Source: Muraenolepis orangiensis (lineage: Eukaryota; Chordata; Actinopteri; Gadiformes; Muraenolepididae). Taken from it: DNA of 64,000 nt. Where the stretch lies: assembly GCA_027704905.1 (NCBI GenBank), contig CM051007.1, forward strand, positions 19,848,059-19,912,058. Direction: 5' to 3'. The position numbers and the translations under genes were made by a program. Shown in pieces: positions 36,341-48,927 of the stretch. The notes under the pieces were generated by a model. The model was not told where the DNA came from. It ran no database searches and saw only the letters and a program-made list of their open reading frames with translations. The number at the start of each line of letters is the position of its first letter. Position 1 is the stretch's first letter.

Positions 36341-37493
36341 CCCTCCACCCCTCTGTCCCTCCACCCCTCTGTCCCTCCACCCCTCCACCCCTCTGTCCCT
36401 CCATCCCTCCACCCCTCTGTCCCTCCACCCCTCTGTCCCTCCGCCCCTCTGTCCCTCCGTCCCTCTGTCCCTCCACCCCTCTGTCCCTCCACCCCTCTGT
36501 CCCTCCACCCCTCTGTCCCTCTGTCCCTCCACCCCTCTGTCCCTCCACCCCTCTGTCCCTCCACCCCTCCACCCCTCTGTCCCTCCACCCCTCTGTCCCT
36601 CCACCCCTCCGTCCCTCTCCCTCCACCCCTCTGTCCCTCCACCCCTCTGTCCCTCCACCCCTCTGTCCCTCCACCCCTCTGTCCCTCCACCTCTCTGTCC
36701 CTCCACCCCTCCACCCTCTGTCCCTCCACCCCTCTGTCCCTCCACCCTCTGTCCCTCCACCCCTCTGTCCCTCCACCCCTCTGTCCCTCTGTCCCTCCAC
36801 CCCTCTGTCCCTCCACCCCTCCACCCTCTGTCCCTCTGTCCCTCCACCCCTCTGTCCCTCCACCCCTCTGTCCCTCCACCCCTCTGTCCCTCTGTCCCTC
36901 CACCCCTCTGTCCTCTCCGCCCCTCTGTCCCTCTGTCCCTCCACCCCTCTGTCCCTCTGTCCCTCCACCCCTCTGTCCCTCCACCCCTCTGTCCCTCTAC
37001 CCCTCCGCCCCTCCGTCCCTCCACCCCTCTGTTCCTCTGTCCCTCCACCCCTCTGTCCCTCTGTCCCTCCACCCCTCTGTCCCTCCACCCCTCTGTCCCT
37101 CCACCCCTCTGTCCCTCCACCCCTCCACCCCTCTGTCCCTCCACCCCTCTGTCCCTCCACCCCTCTGTCCCTCCACCCCTCCGCCCCTCTGTCCCTCCAC
37201 CCCTCTGTCCCTCGCCCCTCTGTCCCTCCACCCCTCTGTCCCTCCACCCCTCTGTCCCTCCGCCCCTCTGTCCCTCCACCCCTCTGTCCCTCCGCCCCTC
37301 CGTCCCTCCACCCCTCTGTCCCTCCACCCCTCTGTCCCTCTGTCCCTCCACCCCTCTGTCCCTCCACCCCTCCACCCCTCCGCCCCTCTGTCCCTCCGCC
37401 CCTCCGTCCCTCCACCCCTCTGTCCCTCCACCCCTCCGCCCCTCCGTCCCTCCACCCCTCCGTCCCTCCACCCCTCTGTCCCTCCACCCCTCT
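36341..37493. repeat. 1.15 kb C/T-rich minisatellite of two 8-mers
   Basis: About 144 octamers drawn from CCCTCTGT and CCCTCCAC (with CCCTCCGC and CCCTCCGT variants), mostly alternating to give a 16-base CCCTCTGTCCCTCCAC unit. The octamer and the 16-mer are not multiples of three and contain no stop in most phases, so frames of several hundred codons run through on both strands (SLHPSVPP on +, WRDRGVEGQRGGGTEG on -). These are not genes. The - strand carries a GGG or GGGG tract every eight bases. Confidence 0.97.
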
Positions 37494-37605
37494 TTTGGAT
37501 TGCGGGCAGCTGTAAAAAAAAAAAAGAAACGGCCCGAGATAATTTAATAATACTGTTGTCTTTTTTTTTTTCCTCTCTTTAAATGCTCTCCCACTGTCTC
37601 GACCA

Positions 37606-38300
37606 CCCCCCCCCCCCCCCCCCTCCCCTCCCTCCCCCCTCTCCCCCCCTTTGTTTGCCCAGTGAAGGCAGATGGCCGTTTTTCTGAGAGCCACAGGCGG
37701 TGGCTTCCCGGCCGTGTCCACAGAGAATAATGCATTTGTGGCAAATATTGTGCCTTTAAGCCTTTTGTCAGGTGCCCTGGAGCCCTGAGTGCTCCGCAGC
37801 AAGGGTTGGGGAAACGGTCCTGATGAAGACCACCGCCAGCACCTACCCCCCTACACCACAGCCCCCCTCCTCTCCCCCACCCCCCCCCCCACAATGTGAT
37901 GGGGAAGATGATGATGATGATGGTGGAAAGCGCTGACCTGAGAACGAGAGAGAGAGATGGGGAGAGATGGTAGGAGGAGGAGGAGGAGGAGGAGGGGGGG
38001 GTGGAGAGAGAGAGACAGATGGGGAGAGAGAGAGGGAGAGAGGGAGAGATTGTGAGAGGGGGGGCTTGGGGGGAGGAGAACTCTGGTGTGAATGGGGAAA
38101 AAAAAACGCAGGTCATTGAAATGGAAGAGCGGTACTCTTCGATTGCTGCACCTGTAGCCAGGAGGCTAGGAAATGTGGCGCAGCTGTGAGCCACCCCCCT
38201 GCTTGGCTTTCTCTCTCGCTCTCGCGCTCTCTCTCTCTCTCTCTCGCTCTCTCTCTCCTCTCTCTCTCTCTCGCGCTCTCGCTCTCGCTCTCTCTCTGCA
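37606..38300. repeat. Poly(C), GA-rich and CT repeat cluster
   Basis: An 18-base C run (37606-37623), a GAT/GAG-rich purine stretch (about 37895-38060, including GGA triplets at 37976-37994), and an imperfect CT/CTCG microsatellite (38207-38297). Confidence 0.88.
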
Positions 38301-40290
38301 GTCATCAGCAAAGAGGTGATACATGAGGCCTGTGGAAGGGGATGCTGGCGTGGTCAGCTCACCCTAATGGCTTTTGAGGTGGCGTCATCTCTGGCGAACA
38401 CTCTGGCAGCGCTTTCTCTCTCTGTCTCTCTCTCTCTTGTGTTTCCCCCCCTACATTGCCCCCAACCCTCCTGACTTGACGTGGTTTGCCAGCACGCCCT
38501 CGACGTCAAAATGTGATTTAATTTGCATATTTAATGATGTTCCATCAAATGACATCTTAATCGAAATCCACGTGGTAGCTGTACAATGTACTTATATTCC
38601 GTTCCTACAAGGATGTGGCTAGGAGGACCTCCTACACACCGCTAAGTCAATGTGGCAATCGCGCTGGTTAATGATTAGCTGCAGCTTTAAGGCCAGTGTA
38701 CCAGGAGGTAACTCGGCCACGGTTAAGCCAGACATTTTGGTGTACTATTAGGTGACTTTAAGCCGGTAGTTGGGAGCTAACAACACCTTTCTTTCTCTAC
38801 GTTTTTTGTCTAATTGCGTTGTACCGGCAATTGTATCTAATCCACTGACTCTGAAATGTATGTCATGTTGATGAGGTTGATTGCATTTGCTAAGTATTTC
38901 TAAGCAGATTTAATTTAGTGTCACTAGGGTGTAGATGTTAATCCTGCGTTGGATTTGTGTGTAAGCGAAGCAAAATACAAACATAAGATACTATGACCCC
39001 AGGTACCCCAGCTACACACACAGTCTGTACCTGTCTGTCTTTTGTGGACTGAACTCTGGTCTCGGGATGCGACATGAGAGCATTGTAACGCCCCGGGGCC
39101 ACGCCTTAATCAGGGGAGATGGTCGACAGCTGTCAGGCGCCGCCTGCACTGAGCGATGACCAGGGAGAGGAACATTGGTTAAACGCGGGCTGATTTATCT
39201 GCTTGTTTTTTCACCTCTGACACCAAGGAGCTGTCCATCAGCGGCCTGCCTGGGATCCCGGAGCTCTATGGGCCCAGGCCAGCCGATGGAGACGGATGGA
39301 GATGGAAGGATGGACCGGGGCCTATTTTGGGAGTCTCTATCTGTCTCTCGCGGTGCCGGCGGCGCGTGTGATTTACAGATCCTCTGCTGACTCAGTGGGG
39401 CTGCCAAGGGGGGGGGCGTGGGAGGGGGATGGAGATGGAGACATAGATGCTGAAACAGTGCGATCACCGCTCGATGATGAGGTGACCATCGCACAAGGTG
39501 TCATTAACCCCCCCGTTTGAGGGTTCTCTGTGTTTCTATGCTGATCAGCCTCCTAACCCCCTGTGTGGCTTGTGTGACTTATCGCGGTACAGAAGAAGCA
39601 ATGACCTGTTGATTGGGAAGCAACCGATTCTTCGTTGCAGGGTTGATAAAAGCGCAGCACAGCACGGCGGCGCACACTGACTCCCGAAAGCTATTGTCAA
39701 AAGCTTTTCCATCTACTTTTGTCTTTCTGTCTTGGGAGAAACCGAGATGAAAGGATAATTTGTCTTTACCCTGGCTTGGACCACCGGCTATATTCCCTTC
39801 GATGTGTTGTTGGCTCTCGTGCGGAAATGTGAGCCGAGAGCATCGGCGAAACCGATCAAAAAATCTAGAGTTAGCGCCCTTTTAGCCGGCCGGAAGTGTC
39901 TGTTTATGAGCCATTCATCATGACCGCTCCAACGGTCTGGGGGCCGCGAGTGGATCATTTTAGGCAAGCCTCGGACATAAATCAGAACTCCTCCACCCTG
40001 CCACAAGTGATACAGCACAAGGGATCGGCGTTCTTCTGCGTGGGCGCGTGGGAAGCGGGGGGGAACCACGAGACCATGATGGTAAAACCCGGTTAAGGCG
40101 GCGTAATTGCTTTCAAAAAGAAGTTAACAGAAGAATCCAAACTTTTTGGTTCTCTCTAACGTTTGTTGTTGTCGTCTCATCTGATCATTTAATCTATTTT
40201 ATCATCCGCGGCCCAGTAAATATAACGTACACATTGTTTACACCACAAGTCGAGCATGACAGATGCACAACTTTTGACGAGTAAAACAAG
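38300..40290. other. Intronic sequence without recognised repeats
   Basis: Moderate-GC sequence with few simple repeats. The block 39080-39300 is free of low-complexity sequence and may be conserved non-coding DNA, but I cannot test that here. No splice-bounded coding segment was recognised. Confidence 0.55.
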
Positions 40291-40560
40291 TTGAAGCAGA
40301 CGACGCTGCCACAAGCCATTAAAATGGCTTCTTGAGGGCTCCTCCTGAAGACAAGACACAAATGAGGAACGGGAATCTGGTTTATTGCAGAGTTTTGAAT
40401 TATGGTGAATATAGCAGTTGGTATTTGCTAGAGCTCTTCGTCGAGTGTATGGTGGTGGTGGCTGGTTTAACCTGTGGGGCCTTGATTAACAACGACCCAC
40501 AGGTGCGCAGTCTTACCAGCCATAGAGTAATCAGTCTAACTCAGGCCAGGTGAGGCTGCT
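40291..40560 (+). repeat. Dispersed repeat C, copy without Tc1 (empty site)
   Basis: GCAGACGACGCTGCC, CCATTAAAATGGCTTCTTGAGGGCTCCTCC, GAAGACAAGACAC, GGTTTATTGCAGAGTTTTGAAT, AGCAGTTGGTATTTGCTAGAGCTCTTCGTCGAGTG, GGTTTAACCTGTGGGGCCTTGATTAACAACGACCCACAGGTG, TACCAGCC. It is collinear with 32512-32647 plus 34308-34415 and passes straight through the Tc1 insertion point. Confidence 0.88.
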
Positions 40561-42545
40561 TAAACCAGCCACCAACCAGACATACACACACACGCACTCC
40601 ACACAAGTCCTGAGCATGCGTTACAAAAAGGAAACTGTTTAATTAGCTGGATTACAAAAAGCAATAGCCCCTAGGTGCTTACACGCCAGGTCGCTTGCTT
40701 AAATGCTCAGTTGTTAAAAGAGACGTTTATTTTAGGCGCTTTCCCAACTTTTTTCCAGGCAGCTAGAATCCATTTATCTTTCTCGGTCTTGTTACTCACC
40801 GTTTCTTTTCTTACAACTTTGTCCCCCCCTATTCCACCCCTCCCCTCCTATCAAATCAAACCACCTCATTCATTGATTTCCTTGAAGGTAACCCCGACGG
40901 CTAGCTTTTCGTCCCTGAATGACAAATGACCTGACATTTCCAGTTAAAAAAAATTTCCGGTGCAGGAATTTCGACAAAGCTCGGGCCGCCGTACTTTAGG
41001 CTCCGCTAAACGGGCGAATAATTTGACAAATCTCTTGCACTCTTGGAAAACACAAACAGATTAGTAGTGGAAGTGGATTTCAATGCCCAAAAGTGGCTTG
41101 GGGTTCACTGTAGTGTCAAGTGCCCAGCTTGCTTTAAGGCTTTCACAACACGTCTTGTTTTCATGCCAATACCTCAAGATGGTATCTCAAGCTAAAAATA
41201 TCACCCGTTCCTTTCTACAAGGCCAAGAGTAGCTCTGATTGATAAACCACGTAATATTCACTGACAACAGTGTGTGTGGTTGTAAGACCTCTTGGTGCTA
41301 AAGCTCATTGACACCCGTCGAACCTCCAAAAAAAAATAATGAATACCTCAACTAATCACTGTCCACCAAGTATATGGTATTACGTTGTTAATTGGTCATT
41401 TCTACCTAAGTATTTGGTATTTTTCCGAATTTGACTTGCAATGTATGAGGGGACCGTCACCCCAGGCCTGACGACGTCTGTGCATCAAACAGCCTTCGCT
41501 CGGAGTGAAAAAAAGAAAAGCTCTTTCTGAAGCACACAGCTGCCTCTATTGATCCATCTCAATGAGACTCTGGTGCCACAGAGCACTAATCAAATCTTCC
41601 CTGCACATGAGCGGGGGGGCGCGGGCATCAGGCTTCATGTAGTCCCACAAATCAGACGATGGATTATTAATCGAATGTCCGGGTGAACGGGGGGGGGGGG
41701 GAGCGTTTCTCCTGCTTTCATTTTCTATTTGTTTTCGACCCATCATGTTTGCCAGAGGGTTGGATCTGTTAGCATGGCCAGCAGTAGTGAACTGTAAAAA
41801 AAAACTTCAAACACTGTGTGCCACTACATAAATACACGTGTTACAATCCCCCTTCCGGAAGCTTCGTCTACTCATTTGTTTGGCGGTAGAATACCTCCGT
41901 AGTGGAACAAGATATAGGATGTAACCCAGGGCATTTTTTTATTTTTGGTTTATAGGGCCCCATGCCACTGCCCCCAAGAAGTCCTGCTATCACATGGTAG
42001 GACTAATAGATCCCAGATTAGGCTTTATGTAGACCTCCTGCGGAACCGTGTTTTGGACTGCGAGCCCAATCAGTTTTTCCAATTTTCATTGAGCTGCTCT
42101 TCGCGGCATGTCATTTGTGCATTATTGCTTTAGCCGTTTGTGGCTAGTGGTGTTTTTTTTTTTTACGTTTTTGTTTTTGTGCCGGTTTTCACTGCACACC
42201 GCCGCGCTATCGCCATCCGTCTGTCCTTGCATTTCCGACACTGAGCTGTCCCAGCGGGTGAACCATCACATCCGACCCCCGGCCGCCTGTCTTGAGTCGC
42301 AGACATCCAGCGGCTGTAGAGACTTTCAGAGACGCCCGCCCATGCCCGTCCCCCCCCTGTCCCCCCCGTTCCCCCCCGCTGACAAGCCTGTGTGAGGCCG
42401 CGGATAACTGACATGGCTTTGTGTTGGATAGACAGACGGGTCCTGTCCACATGACTGACGGCCCTCTGGCCTCGGTCACAAACCCTGACGCTGCACCCGC
42501 AGGTTCCCCGGACATACCCAGCACAGCTGCTGCACATCTGCTGCG
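40561..42545. other. Intronic sequence without recognised elements
   Basis: Unique-looking sequence. It has a 14-base G run (about 41690-41701) and short C runs near 42350-42375, and no recognisable coding or mobile sequence. Confidence 0.55.
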
Positions 42546-42547
42546 CC

Positions 42548-43035
<488 letters not shown>

Positions 43036-44205
43036 AGGGAGTCCATACTTCCTCCCTCCCGTCTATCCCTCTGTATGCACACATGGCACAGCGACTGAGT
43101 GACTCCGAGTCACAGTCTGTCTTTGTGTGCGCCTCCGTCTCATCTGAATCTCATCGAGGGGAGTGACACACCGTGACACCGCGCAGGCTTGGACCTGTCC
43201 TATTAGGCTAATGGCGCGCCGGCTTCTGGGGGTAGTCTTTTTATAGACTCCTATTTTCTGAGGTCTCGCCACCAATCACGTCCAATCAATATCACGATAA
43301 ACACACACACACACACACACACACAGAGCCAAGGCCCCGTCCGACTCCCCTCCCTTCCCTTACCAGTAAGCCAAGGCCAGAGAGTCTTCGGTGGAAGAAT
43401 TTCTTAGAACAGTAGTGTCCGTTTAAGAGCGCCTCACCCCTCACCCCTCCCTCCAGCCTCTACCCCAACGCTCTATTAAGCATAGGTTGGAGCGGTAGGA
43501 GTAATTGGTGTTGTAGGGGCGGTCCCCAGTGATTGATCCAGAGTTCTCAGTTATGGCTCATGCGAATGGCACACATATACATGCCGTTGGTGTATTCCCT
43601 GTGCAACCCATTATGGAGTGGGAGAGGAAGCCTTGGTGGACAGTTCTATTTTTCACCCCCCCCCCCCCCCCCCTCTGCCGCCACCTCTGTGGGGTGAAAT
43701 ATGAACCTCGTAGATTTGTTTGTTTGTGGAAAATATAGATTTGTGCATGGAATATTTGAACGATTTTTTCTTTGTTGTTCCGTAAGGGCTTGCTATGATG
43801 CTCTTAGGGCGCCAAAGTTTGGGGAAGAATAATAAAGAAATGATTAAAGCCCATCTCCTCCCACAATATTGCGCCTAGAAACACCATTCAGATGGATGTG
43901 CATCGTGGCTTGGAATTGCACATGGTAATTTAAATATTTATTATTTATACAATGTAAAATAATTATCTTTCAGACATGACATTATATAATTTAAGTCAAT
44001 TTCACTTTGTACAATAGAATGCTTCCTCTATTTACCCGCCGTATGAATTCTTGAAGTCTTTAAGAACTGAGCCGGTGCTCAGGTAAAAGTAGAAATTAGT
44101 TCAGGTTAAAGTACAATAACTTGGCAAACTATTTTCACACAAACGCAAACAATCCAGATGCTAGTAATAAGTGATAAGAGGGTGCACTAGGAGGAAGGAT
44201 CCGGG
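43036..44205. other. Intronic sequence, short repeats only
   Basis: It contains a 26-base CA tract (43299-43325), an 18-base C run (43656-43673) and AT-rich unique sequence. No gene was seen. Confidence 0.55.
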
Positions 44206-45125
44206 TAGTGTTTCCTGAAGAGGTGAGTTTTCAGCAGAAGATGGGCAGTGGCTCTGCAGTCCTGACATCCGTGGGAATTTCACTCCATCAATTTGCGGCC
44301 AGGACAGAGAAGAGCCGTGACCGCGTTGATCGTCCACAAAGGCCCCTTAGCAAGCAGACCGTCCAAAGTAGTGGATGTAGATGGGCAGGGATGTAGGGCT
44401 TGACCATTGCCTGGAGGTAGAAAGGAGCTGTTCCTTTCACTGCCTTGTAGGCTAGCACCGAGGTCTTGAACTGGATGCGAGCAGCTACAGGTAGCCAGTG
44501 TAGAGACCAAAGGGTAGATGTGTTGGCGAACTTGGGTCGGTTGAACACCAGACGAGCTGCAGCTTTCTGAATGATCTCCAGGGGCCTGATGGCAGATGCC
44601 GGGGCGCCAGCAAGAAGGAAGCTGCAGTAGTCTAAACAGGAGATGACAAGAGCCTGGATGAGCACCTGCGTAGCCTTTTTGGTTAGAAAAGGCTGAATCC
44701 TCCTGATGTTGTAAAGAAGGAATCTGCAGTAGCATGTGACCACTTTTGGTCGTCCAGGGTCACCCAGATTCCTTGCAGTCCGAGTATGTGTCACCAAAGC
44801 ATCATCAATAGTGATAGCCAGGTCTCGGTGCAGACAGCCCTTTGCCGGCAAGAACATCGGCTCAGTCTTGTCCAGGTTGAGCTTTAGGTAGTGCATCGTT
44901 ATCCACTTCGAGATGTCTGCTAAGCACGTGGAGTGTTTCCACTTGCATGTCTGAGGGGGAAAACGACAAGATTAGTTGGGTGTCATCAGCATAGCACTGG
45001 TAGGATAAATCATGGGAGTGGATAACAGAAACAAAGGATGTTGTGTAGAGAGAGAAGAGAATAGGACCCAGGACCGATCCTTGTGGAAGGTAGGATGTGA
45101 AACGTCCGGTAGGATGTATTTCAGT
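44206..45125 (-). mobile_element. 5'-truncated L2-clade LINE with RT pseudogene
   Basis: On the minus strand the coding part starts near 45120 with TGRFTSYLPQGSVLGPILFSLYT (RT box, about 45063-45086) and the catalytic YADD at about 44982-44993 (CYADDTQLILSFS). It continues in another frame with LKLNLDKTEPMFLPAKG, FLLYNIRRIQPFLTKKATQ, ISCLDYCSFLLAGAPASAI and LHWLPVAARIQFKTSVLAYKAVKGTAPFYL, the classic L2 C-terminal region. A frameshift near 44880-44900 separates the two parts, and another lesion lies within the ARNLG segment. The endonuclease and N-terminal half are absent. Confidence 0.9.
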
Positions 45126-45990
45126 GTCTGGTACTATACTTAACAACACTATACTATAACAATACTGTACACAATATAATGAACAATAAAGTGACTGATG
45201 GATGATATATACATGTTGAATTGTACAAAAAACATTTAATAGCATTTTAAATTGCCAGTAGTGCAGCAGCATCATGAATATAGAATGCAGAACAGTGCAA
45301 TAACTGTAATGAGTCCAGAAAGTCCAGCAAAAGTATGATAGTGTAATGTAATATGGATGACAATATTTGATAGTGGCGGCACTCCTAGCAGTTCACTAGG
45401 CGCACTGCCTGTTGATAAAAACAGTCCTTGAACCTTGTCAAATGCTAAACCGGGGACCGGACTGTAGGGGGGGGAGAAGTGATGGTGCCCTGGATGGTTG
45501 TGGTCCTTTGTGATGGACATGGCCTTATTCCGACTTCTGGTACTAAAGATCTCCTTAATGCATGGATGTGCACACCCGATGATCTTTTTCCGCCGTCCTC
45601 AAGACCCTCTGGACGATTTTCTTTTTCTGTGCAGTGGTGTTGCCTTACCACACAGTAACACCACTCGTCACGACATTCTCTACAGTGCCACGGTAAAAGT
45701 TCACTAGCCTATGCCGCTTCTCATGAGGCGCAGGGCCTTCTTTAGCATGACTTCTGTTTTGCAGTTCCACGCCAGGTTGTCTGAGATCTGTAGTCCCATT
45801 AAACGGAAGTAGCTGATGTTTTTCGTCCAGGCTGAGGGTGGAGTGGGTGCCCCAGTGGCTCCTGAAGTCCACGATGAGCTCCTTATTCTTGCTGACATTC
45901 AGTGCAAGGCTGCATGTAAGGCTGGTGTTGAGGAGTGGATGAGATGTTGTTCCCAATCTTCCCCACTTGAGGCCTGCCCATAAACAGTTT
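45126..45990 (-). mobile_element. Rex1/CR1-like LINE 3' fragment
   Basis: On the minus strand: LALNVSKNKELIVDFRSHWGTHS (about 45790-45920), NGTTDLRQPGVELQNRSHAKEGPAPHEKRHRLVNFYRGTVEN (frameshifted), then coding remnants ending near 45520 and a 3' untranslated stretch toward 45126. The KELIVDFR and NFYRGTVE motifs are those of the C-terminal RT region of teleost CR1/Rex1-like LINEs. At least two frameshifts are present. It is in the same orientation as the L2 fragment and directly upstream of it. Confidence 0.78.
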
Positions 45991-47284
45991 TTAGTTTTAT
46001 ACAATTAACGAAACATTTCAGACACTGTGAAGCCCAAAAAAAAAAGGTTTCCACCTACAAACACACTTAGTAACTTAACCATTGTAGTGGTTCTTGTTCA
46101 CTGGCGTTAAATTACCTTTAAAAATAAATCAGTGATTAAGGAATTATCCTTTTTGAGCATCGGGTGCATGCTCGGTCATACATGCATTGATGTATTTAGT
46201 ATCAGACTCAAACCCCCCTCAGTAGTGGCCATTGCAAACATACAGTCATGCCTATTATATCTATGTAACGCATAGATTTAACACACACACAGATCATGTC
46301 ATCCATAAATACCACACCATCTCTGCATGGGGGGACACGTTGTCCCCCTGCCGTTTGCCCTTGCCTACCACGGCCGCTGTTTTTATGTGTTCTCTTTCCA
46401 TCTGGACCGCAGACCGGTATTAAAAAAACAAACATTTGGGACCTCCCGGATGAAACAGTTGGGCCTGTTCCCAAAGCTGGCCTTCGCCTGTGGTTGTGCC
46501 CAACCACGTCCGTTTTTAAAAGGCTGCGTCGGTGCCATGCCCAGATGGGGGGACGGGGGGTTCTCACGTCGAGACATCAGTCATTTTTTTTAGTCATTTT
46601 TTATCCCCAGATCGAGATCAGAACTTCCAGACACATATTTTGGTCGGTATGGCTTGGCCAACCCCTCAAAAGGAAGTGGTTTGGCCACTTTTTTATTTTT
46701 TTCTATTGCAAAAAATACCTGACACAGTAACTCGGAACCCGCAAGGAGAGCGGCGAGCTCTGCCAACAGTCACTTTGGAGACCAGAGTGCTGGGGCGTGG
46801 GCGAGCTGAGACACACCCAATTGGCAAGGCGTTTCTTTCCTGAAATTCATGTCTCCGTCAGCCCGTTTGGCAACTCCACTTTCATTCAATCTTTAAGTGC
46901 ACCGCGACTTCATTACGTTATACTTTCATGAATGAAAACAAATGTTGGTTTGACGCAACAACAAACAAAATATACGGTGAATACGTTGTTTAAACGTTTT
47001 TTTTTCCATTGGAGAGTTATTTGGTTCCTTTTTTTTTAGATTGCAATGTGTTGACACAGATGGCCTCGCTTTTCTCTTGTTTGTTTGCTTCATTTAGTTT
47101 TAAATGAAATTCCCAACCTTGAGCACTTCAAGGCACTTAACATACCATCAAGGCCCCCCCTCATCACCCCCTGGTCTCCCATTGGCTAGGGTCATTCAGC
47201 TGACCTCTCTCACGGAGATAGCCGGTGTGTGCTGAGCATACAGAGGTCTTGGTAGTCAATCACATTCCCCCTCCCCCTCCCCCC

Positions 47285-47286
<2 letters not shown>
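45991..47286. other. Intronic sequence without recognised elements
   Basis: Unique-looking sequence with a few A or T homopolymers. The open frames at 46208-46843 overlap on both strands and resemble no family. Confidence 0.55.
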
Positions 47287-47356
<70 letters not shown>

Positions 47357-47452
47357 GTAAAGCACCGTAGGTGACTTAAAACGCCGATTGCAATGAATTA
47401 TGATTATTATGATTATTATTATTATGATTATTATTATTATTATTATGATTAA
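47287..47452. repeat. (CA)n microsatellite and ATT/GATT triplet tract
   Basis: About 67 bases of CA (47288-47354) after a CCCCCTCCCCC stretch, followed 45 bases later by a GATTATTATTATT tract. Confidence 0.92.
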
Positions 47453-47992
47453 ATATAAACACACTGTACTTTTCCTCATTGTGAGGCAGTCATAACCCAG
47501 TCATTTCCCTGTTGTTCACCGTCTGCTGGTTAAAATTCAGGCAATTCCCCATTCTAATTTATTTCGGCTTGTCAGACGCACCTTGGCTGGGTTCCGTCAC
47601 CCCTTTCTCCCATGCTCTATAATATTACAACTAATGTATTATTCCGTGATGCTGGCCCGGCATAAAGCATAGCAGACAGATGGGACAACTCCTGGGTCAT
47701 TGTGTTTCTCGCCGAGTGCTTTTCCTGTCTTCGCAGCGTTTAAGTCTCCTGCAGAAAGGCCATCACTGGCCGGCCACAGACCAGCTCCCTAACCCCCCCC
47801 CCCCCCCATTACATCCACCGTCTGTAATGTGACGCTCAATGTTGCCCTCTTTTCCCTCTATAGGGTTGCAGTCTAATAGGCTTGAAATAACTTTTTTTGA
47901 AAAACACATGTCTGCGTCATGAATTGTTGCAATGCAACCGGTGTCTCGCTGGGTCTGCTGAGTAAGGTTTCCTTGGTCTCTTTAGAAATTGT

Positions 47993-48062
47993 CTCTCTCT
48001 CTCTCTCTCTCTCTCTCCCTCTCCCTCTCCCTCTCTCCTCTGGTGGTGAGGGGGGGGGGGGT
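47993..48062. repeat. CT / CCCTCT repeat ending in a G run
   Basis: CT repeats, then CCCTCTCCCTCTCCCTCTCTCCTCTGGTGGTGAGG and a 12-base G run. Confidence 0.9.
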
Positions 48063-48167
48063 CATTCAACACTGTTCATGCTCCCAAAGGTTAAGCGGTG
48101 AGTCAGAACCACCGATGACAGGTTGACCAATGAGTCTCTGGCCTGAGACAACTTTGCTCACACTGAT

Positions 48168-48285
<118 letters not shown>

Positions 48286-48927
48286 GAAATAATTTAGCAT
48301 TTAGCAAAATTAGCATTTTGCATTAGCATTAATGTTGCAGTAAAGTGCATGGTAATATATAATCTATAATTTACAGTTTACAGTTGCTAAAATACAGTCT
48401 AATAGGTATAAAAACGGTATGTATGGGATATGAGCATAATAGGTATATATAGGTAAGTATGAGGGGAAGGTCATGACCGTGGTTCGTTTGGTTTGTTTGA
48501 CCAACAATCTTTGAGTCTTCCATGCGTACCTTGATGAAGAACCTCTGTTCCTTATGGAGATGTACGGAATGTCTGAAAATACCATCCCCCCCTTCGCAGA
48601 TGACATTATTCCAGCCCTGTTGAGATTACGCATGTTGTCTTACAATTCACAATCCACAATATAGTTAGTAGAGCTGGGTGATATGGAAACCTTTTACTAT
48701 CACGATCATTATGGGGAATTGTACACAATATCGATAAATATCACCATATGTTCATGAGTTCAAAATACTATTCTAAACAGTCCAACTGTGAGGGTTGTTG
48801 CATTGAAGTATATGAAAATGTGAAGTATGGTATCTGACTAAAATTCGATTTTTCTTTGTCTTTGTTGTCTGAAACCCCATATTTGATGATTCTAAGGGCA
48901 TATCTTATCATTGTTATTCGTTTAGAC

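Noticed and set aside
36159..37802. 547-codon minus-strand frame (and 434- and 395-codon plus-strand frames)
   Set aside because: Translation of the two-octamer minisatellite only; open in several frames on both strands, with no domain or splice context.
39175..39390. Possible trappc9 last exon (a TKELSISGLPGIPELY segment in another frame)
   Set aside because: The short KEL match to the family's C-terminus is not backed by splice sites or by further homologous residues.
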